From Pseudomonas japonica (GTDB taxonomy: Bacteria > Pseudomonadota > Gammaproteobacteria > Pseudomonadales > Pseudomonadaceae), in NCBI RefSeq assembly GCF_013522925.1, contig NZ_JAAMQU010000003.1, positions 310,001 to 374,000 on the forward strand: a stretch of DNA of 64,000 bases, in the 5' to 3' direction. Positions 61,347 to 64,000 of this stretch are shown here, piece after piece. Both the position numbers and the translations under genes were made by a program. Below the pieces are notes generated by a model. The model was given only the letters and a program-made list of their open reading frames with translations. It ran no database searches and was not told the DNA's origin. How positions within the stretch are numbered: position 1 is the first letter of the stretch; each line of letters begins with the position of its first letter.

Positions 61347-62219
61347 ATGCCCAATAACAATGTAGAACTGCTGGCTGCTTATTGGACCCTCGCGGGCGAC
61401 ACCTACCCGGGCGCACCGAGCGAAATTGCCACGCATTCCCTCCAGGCGAGGGCCGAAGCCGCAGCCAAGGCCGGCTGGCGTGGCATGGGGCTGCTGCATG
61501 CAGACCTGTTGCATAACCTGGAAAAGCTGGGCCTGCCTACCATGCGCAACATCTTCAAGGACAATGGCATCAAGTTCCTCGAAGTCGAGTTTCTCACCGA
61601 CTGGCACCTGCAGGGCGCGCCGCGGGCGGCCTCTGACAAAATGCGCGATGAACTGCTGGAACTCGCCGGCGAGCTGGGCGCGCACAACATGAAAGTGGCC
61701 GGTGGCCTGTTCGAGGAAGGCCCGCCTGATGTTTCGCTGATGCGAGACAGCTTCGCCATCCTGTGTGACCGCGCGCAGCCCTTCGGCGTGAACGTGGTGA
61801 TCGAGTTCCTGCCGTTCTCCAGCGTTAACACGATCGACCGCGCCATTGCCGTGACAGAAGGCGTGCGCCCCAACGGTGGCCTGCTGGTCGATACCTGGCA
61901 CGTGGCTCGCGGCGGCATGCAATTCGATGAAATTGCCAAGTTGCCGCTCGAATTGGTGAAGTCCATCGAGCTCGATGACGCCAACCACAAGATCGTCGAA
62001 TCCCTGTTCAACGATTCCACTCACCATCGCAAGTTCTGCGGCGACGGCGAGCTGGACGTTCCGGCGTTCATTCAACAGGTGGTGAACCTGGGCTACCGCG
62101 GGCCATGGGGTGTGGAATTGATCAGCGCCGAATGCCGCAAGCTGCCATTGGAAGTGGCGGCCAAGCGAGCCTTCGATACCACCATCGCCCAGTTCGAGAA
62201 CATCCGTTTTCCGGCCTAG
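61347..62219 (+). CDS. TIM-barrel sugar isomerase/dehydratase-like protein (IolE/AP-endonuclease 2 family)
   Basis: A 290-residue xylose-isomerase-like TIM barrel. Recognisable blocks are GMGLLHADLLHN, FLEVEFLTDWHLQG, LGAHNMKVAGGLFEEG, NVVIEFLPFSSVN with a metal-type Glu, LLVDTWHVARGGM with Asp and His, SIELDDANHKI and WGVELISAECR with Glu. The four metal ligands therefore appear present. Family members include 2-keto-myo-inositol dehydratase (IolE) and 3-dehydroshikimate dehydratase, as well as isomerases and keto-glycoside lyases. The ATG at 61347 is preferred over the TTG at 61329. Position between the dioxygenase and an IolG-like gene suggests a dehydratase or eliminase role. Confidence 0.8.
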   Translation: MPNNNVELLAAYWTLAGDTYPGAPSEIATHSLQARAEAAAKAGWRGMGLLHADLLHNLEKLGLPTMRNIFKDNGIKFLEVEFLTDWHLQGAPRAASDKMRDELLELAGELGAHNMKVAGGLFEEGPPDVSLMRDSFAILCDRAQPFGVNVVIEFLPFSSVNTIDRAIAVTEGVRPNGGLLVDTWHVARGGMQFDEIAKLPLELVKSIELDDANHKIVESLFNDSTHHRKFCGDGELDVPAFIQQVVNLGYRGPWGVELISAECRKLPLEVAAKRAFDTTIAQFENIRFPA

Positions 62220-62275
62220 AAACAAGCCGCAGGCGTCCTCTTACAACAATCAACAAGCACATCTGGAGAAGTACC

Positions 62276-63271
62276 ATGGTAGGTATCGCAGTTTTGGGCG
62301 CTGGGCGCATCGGCAAGATCCACGCCGCTAACGTGGCCGCCAGCAAGCTGGCGACACTGGTGGCGGTGGCAGACCCCTTCGCGGACGCGGCCGCCAGCCT
62401 GGCGGATGAGCTTGGCACGCAAGCCATGACCGATTGCGAAGCCGCCATCGACCGCCCCGACGTAGACGCCATCGTGATCGGCACCCCGACGCACACCCAT
62501 ATCAACCTGATGCTGCGCGCGGTGCGCCAGGGCAAGGCGGTGCTGTGCGAGAAGCCGATCGACCTGGACATGGCCAAGAGCCTGGCGGCGGTGGAGGAAG
62601 TGGAGCGGCTCAATGGCCGGGTAATGCTGGCCTTCAACCGCCGCTTCGAGACCACCTTCGCGCAGATGCGCGCCGCCATTGACGCCGGTGACATCGGCGA
62701 CGTGCGCCAGGTCATCATCAGCAGCCGTGACCCTGGCCTGGCACCCGAGGACTACATCAAGCATTCCGGTGGGATCTTCCGCGACATGACTATCCACGAC
62801 CTGGACATCGGCCGTTGGCTGCTGGGCGAGGAGCCGGTGGAATTGAGCGCGATCGGCAGCCGCCTGGTGAACTCGCCACTGATGGAAAAATACGACGACT
62901 ACGACACCGCGATGGTGCACATGCAGACGGCCTCCGGCAAACAGTGCCACATCAACAACTGCCGTCAGGCCGTGTACGGGTACGACCAGCGCATCGAAGT
63001 GTTCGGCTCCAAAGGCATGTTGCAAATGGACAACCTGCGGCCCACCACCATCCGCCGCTGGAGCCAGGACGTAACGGATGCGCGCGAGCCGCTGCTGAAC
63101 TTTTTCCTCGAGCGTTACCAGCAGGCCTACAAGGCAGAACTGGAGGCTTACATCGACGCCCTGGCGTACAACAAACCAATGCCGACCACCGTGCAGGATG
63201 GCTTGCAGGCCTTGCGCCTGGCCGACGCCGCGGTGGAATCGGTTGCCACCGGCCGTGCAGTGCGCCTGTAA
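62276..63271 (+). CDS. Gfo/Idh/MocA dehydrogenase, IolG-like
   Basis: A 331-residue NAD(P)-dependent dehydrogenase. The nucleotide fold is GIAVLGAGRIGKIHAANV. The motif VLCEKPIDLD gives the EKP lysine. GGIFRDMTIHDLDIGRWLLGEEP holds the catalytic Asp/His pair of inositol dehydrogenases, and YQQAYKAELEAYIDAL sits near the C-terminus. The match to myo-inositol 2-dehydrogenase (IolG) is good by eye. In the context of an IolE-like barrel, a sugar-porter MFS protein and a hydroxyquinol dioxygenase it may oxidise an inositol, another cyclitol or a glycoside. GGAGA lies eight bases before the ATG. Confidence 0.85.
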   Translation: MVGIAVLGAGRIGKIHAANVAASKLATLVAVADPFADAAASLADELGTQAMTDCEAAIDRPDVDAIVIGTPTHTHINLMLRAVRQGKAVLCEKPIDLDMAKSLAAVEEVERLNGRVMLAFNRRFETTFAQMRAAIDAGDIGDVRQVIISSRDPGLAPEDYIKHSGGIFRDMTIHDLDIGRWLLGEEPVELSAIGSRLVNSPLMEKYDDYDTAMVHMQTASGKQCHINNCRQAVYGYDQRIEVFGSKGMLQMDNLRPTTIRRWSQDVTDAREPLLNFFLERYQQAYKAELEAYIDALAYNKPMPTTVQDGLQALRLADAAVESVATGRAVRL

Positions 63272-63314
63272 GCGGTTCGCGCTCAATTCTGGACAGCATC
63301 ATCAGGAGAACCTC

Positions 63315-64000
63315 ATGTCCTATCAACTTCAGAGCGGTACGACCATCGGCGTGGCCTGCCTGGGCATCACTCACCCACATACCTCGGGCCGGGTGAAAGC
63401 ATTCCAGCGTATGGCCGATGTGCAGTTCCTCGGTGCCTTCGACGACAGCCCCTTGCTTGAACCGTTCTGTGACGCGTTGGGCCTGCAGGCACGCAGCAAG
63501 GAGGAGATCCTTGCCGACCCTAACGTGCATGTGGTGCTGGTGCATCCCAAAAGCTATCTGATGGCCGACTGGGCTATCGAGGCCCTGAACGCCGGCAAGG
63601 CGGTGCTGTGTGAAAAACCGGCAGGCCGCGGTAGCCAGGACACCAGCAGAATCGTCGAGGCAGTGGAGCGCACCAATGGGCTGTTCCAGGTGGGCTACTG
63701 CTGGCGCTACGCGCCGTCGGTTGAAAAGATGCAGCAAGTGCTCGAGAGCGGTGAGATCGGCAAGGTGCTGCAAGTGCGCGCCCATGCCGGCTGCTCCCAT
63801 GACGAGGCAGACACCAACCACATGAAGCAGCCCGGGGACCGCGGCGGCGCCTTTTATGTGATCGGCTGCCACACCATCGACCGGATCCTGCTGCACTTCG
63901 GCAAGCCTCGCTCGGTCAACGCCCGCATCACCAAGTTTGCCGGGCAAATGAGCGAATCCGCCCGGGAAGACGCGGTAGGCGCGGTGCTCAACTATGACGA
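63315..64000 (+). CDS. Second Gfo/Idh/MocA oxidoreductase (3' end outside window)
   Basis: An open frame from the ATG at 63315, with AGGAG seven bases before it, runs to the window edge (about 228 residues). The Rossmann part reads TIGVACLGITHPHTSGRVKAF, then VLCEKPAGRG gives the EKP motif, QVGYCWRYAPSVEKM follows, and GDRGGAFYVIGCHTIDRILLHFG supplies the GG-x-H-type active-site block. The glycine motif is atypical (GITHPHTSG instead of GxGxxG). It differs clearly from the IolG-like protein just upstream and may oxidise or epimerise a second position. It is probably the fifth or later gene of the catabolic run. Confidence 0.85.
   Translation, partial: MSYQLQSGTTIGVACLGITHPHTSGRVKAFQRMADVQFLGAFDDSPLLEPFCDALGLQARSKEEILADPNVHVVLVHPKSYLMADWAIEALNAGKAVLCEKPAGRGSQDTSRIVEAVERTNGLFQVGYCWRYAPSVEKMQQVLESGEIGKVLQVRAHAGCSHDEADTNHMKQPGDRGGAFYVIGCHTIDRILLHFGKPRSVNARITKFAGQMSESAREDAVGAVLNYD

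Overview
The window looks like a chromosomal segment of a Pseudomonas (P. putida / P. fluorescens type lineage). It is GC-rich, and it carries serralysin with its inhibitor, an AlgE-type RTX protein, vanABR, MocR and LysR regulators, DUF1302/DUF1329 and a DUF6482 protein. I see no rRNA, tRNA, insertion sequence or CRISPR array. Most of it is catabolic and surface or secretion functions of an environmental bacterium.

Layout. 1-2.7 kb: end of a small exported protein, a DUF72 protein, an MdtG-like drug exporter and a DUF3253 protein. 2.7-8.6 kb: a sugar block with an exported aldose 1-epimerase divergent from an SMP-30 lactonase and an araFGH-type ABC importer. 8.6-16.9 kb: two large hybrid histidine kinases flank a secreted AlgE-like RTX protein whose catalytic motif appears lost; a DUF6482 gene precedes the second kinase. 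17-20.9 kb: tartrate/D-malate dehydrogenase, a hypothetical gene, a MocR regulator and a thioesterase. 21.1-26.2 kb: serralysin and its inhibitor without their secretion genes, an MFS transporter, a frameshifted SDR and a Tat-exported lactonase. 26.3-28.2 kb: a hipBA toxin-antitoxin module behind three evenly spaced palindromic operators, closed by a terminator.

28.2-39.9 kb is the most unusual part. Two divergent operons encode a poly-serine protein, a small Cys-rich protein and two very large proteins of unknown function (1157 and 1338 aa). Three of these four share tyrosine/phenylalanine-proline tracts (YPP/FPP units). A GT-A-like protein ends the plus-strand operon and a GT9 family glycosyltransferase follows convergently. 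I infer a glycosylated, multi-protein surface or particle-like assembly; this is not proven. 40-46.5 kb: a tyrosine recombinase divergent from a KfrA-like coiled-coil DNA-binding protein, a periplasmic tandem-Cache protein and an autotransporter with a good sigma-70 promoter.

46.6-52.5 kb is a minus-strand operon DUF1302 - DUF1329 - exported arylsulfatase - formylglycine-generating enzyme, which looks like a self-contained sulfate-ester scavenging unit. 52.5-55.6 kb is vanAB with vanR and two GGATCC-centred palindromes in front of vanA. 55.7-64 kb holds maleylacetate reductase, an intradiol dioxygenase homologue lacking most iron ligands, a LysR regulator, a sugar-porter MFS protein, an intact hydroxyquinol 1,2-dioxygenase, an IolE-like TIM-barrel protein, an IolG-like dehydrogenase and a second Gfo/Idh/MocA protein cut by the window end. 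Together these could form a route that imports a cyclitol or glycoside, oxidises and dehydrates it to hydroxyquinol, and opens the ring towards 3-oxoadipate. That pathway is my main functional hypothesis for the right end.
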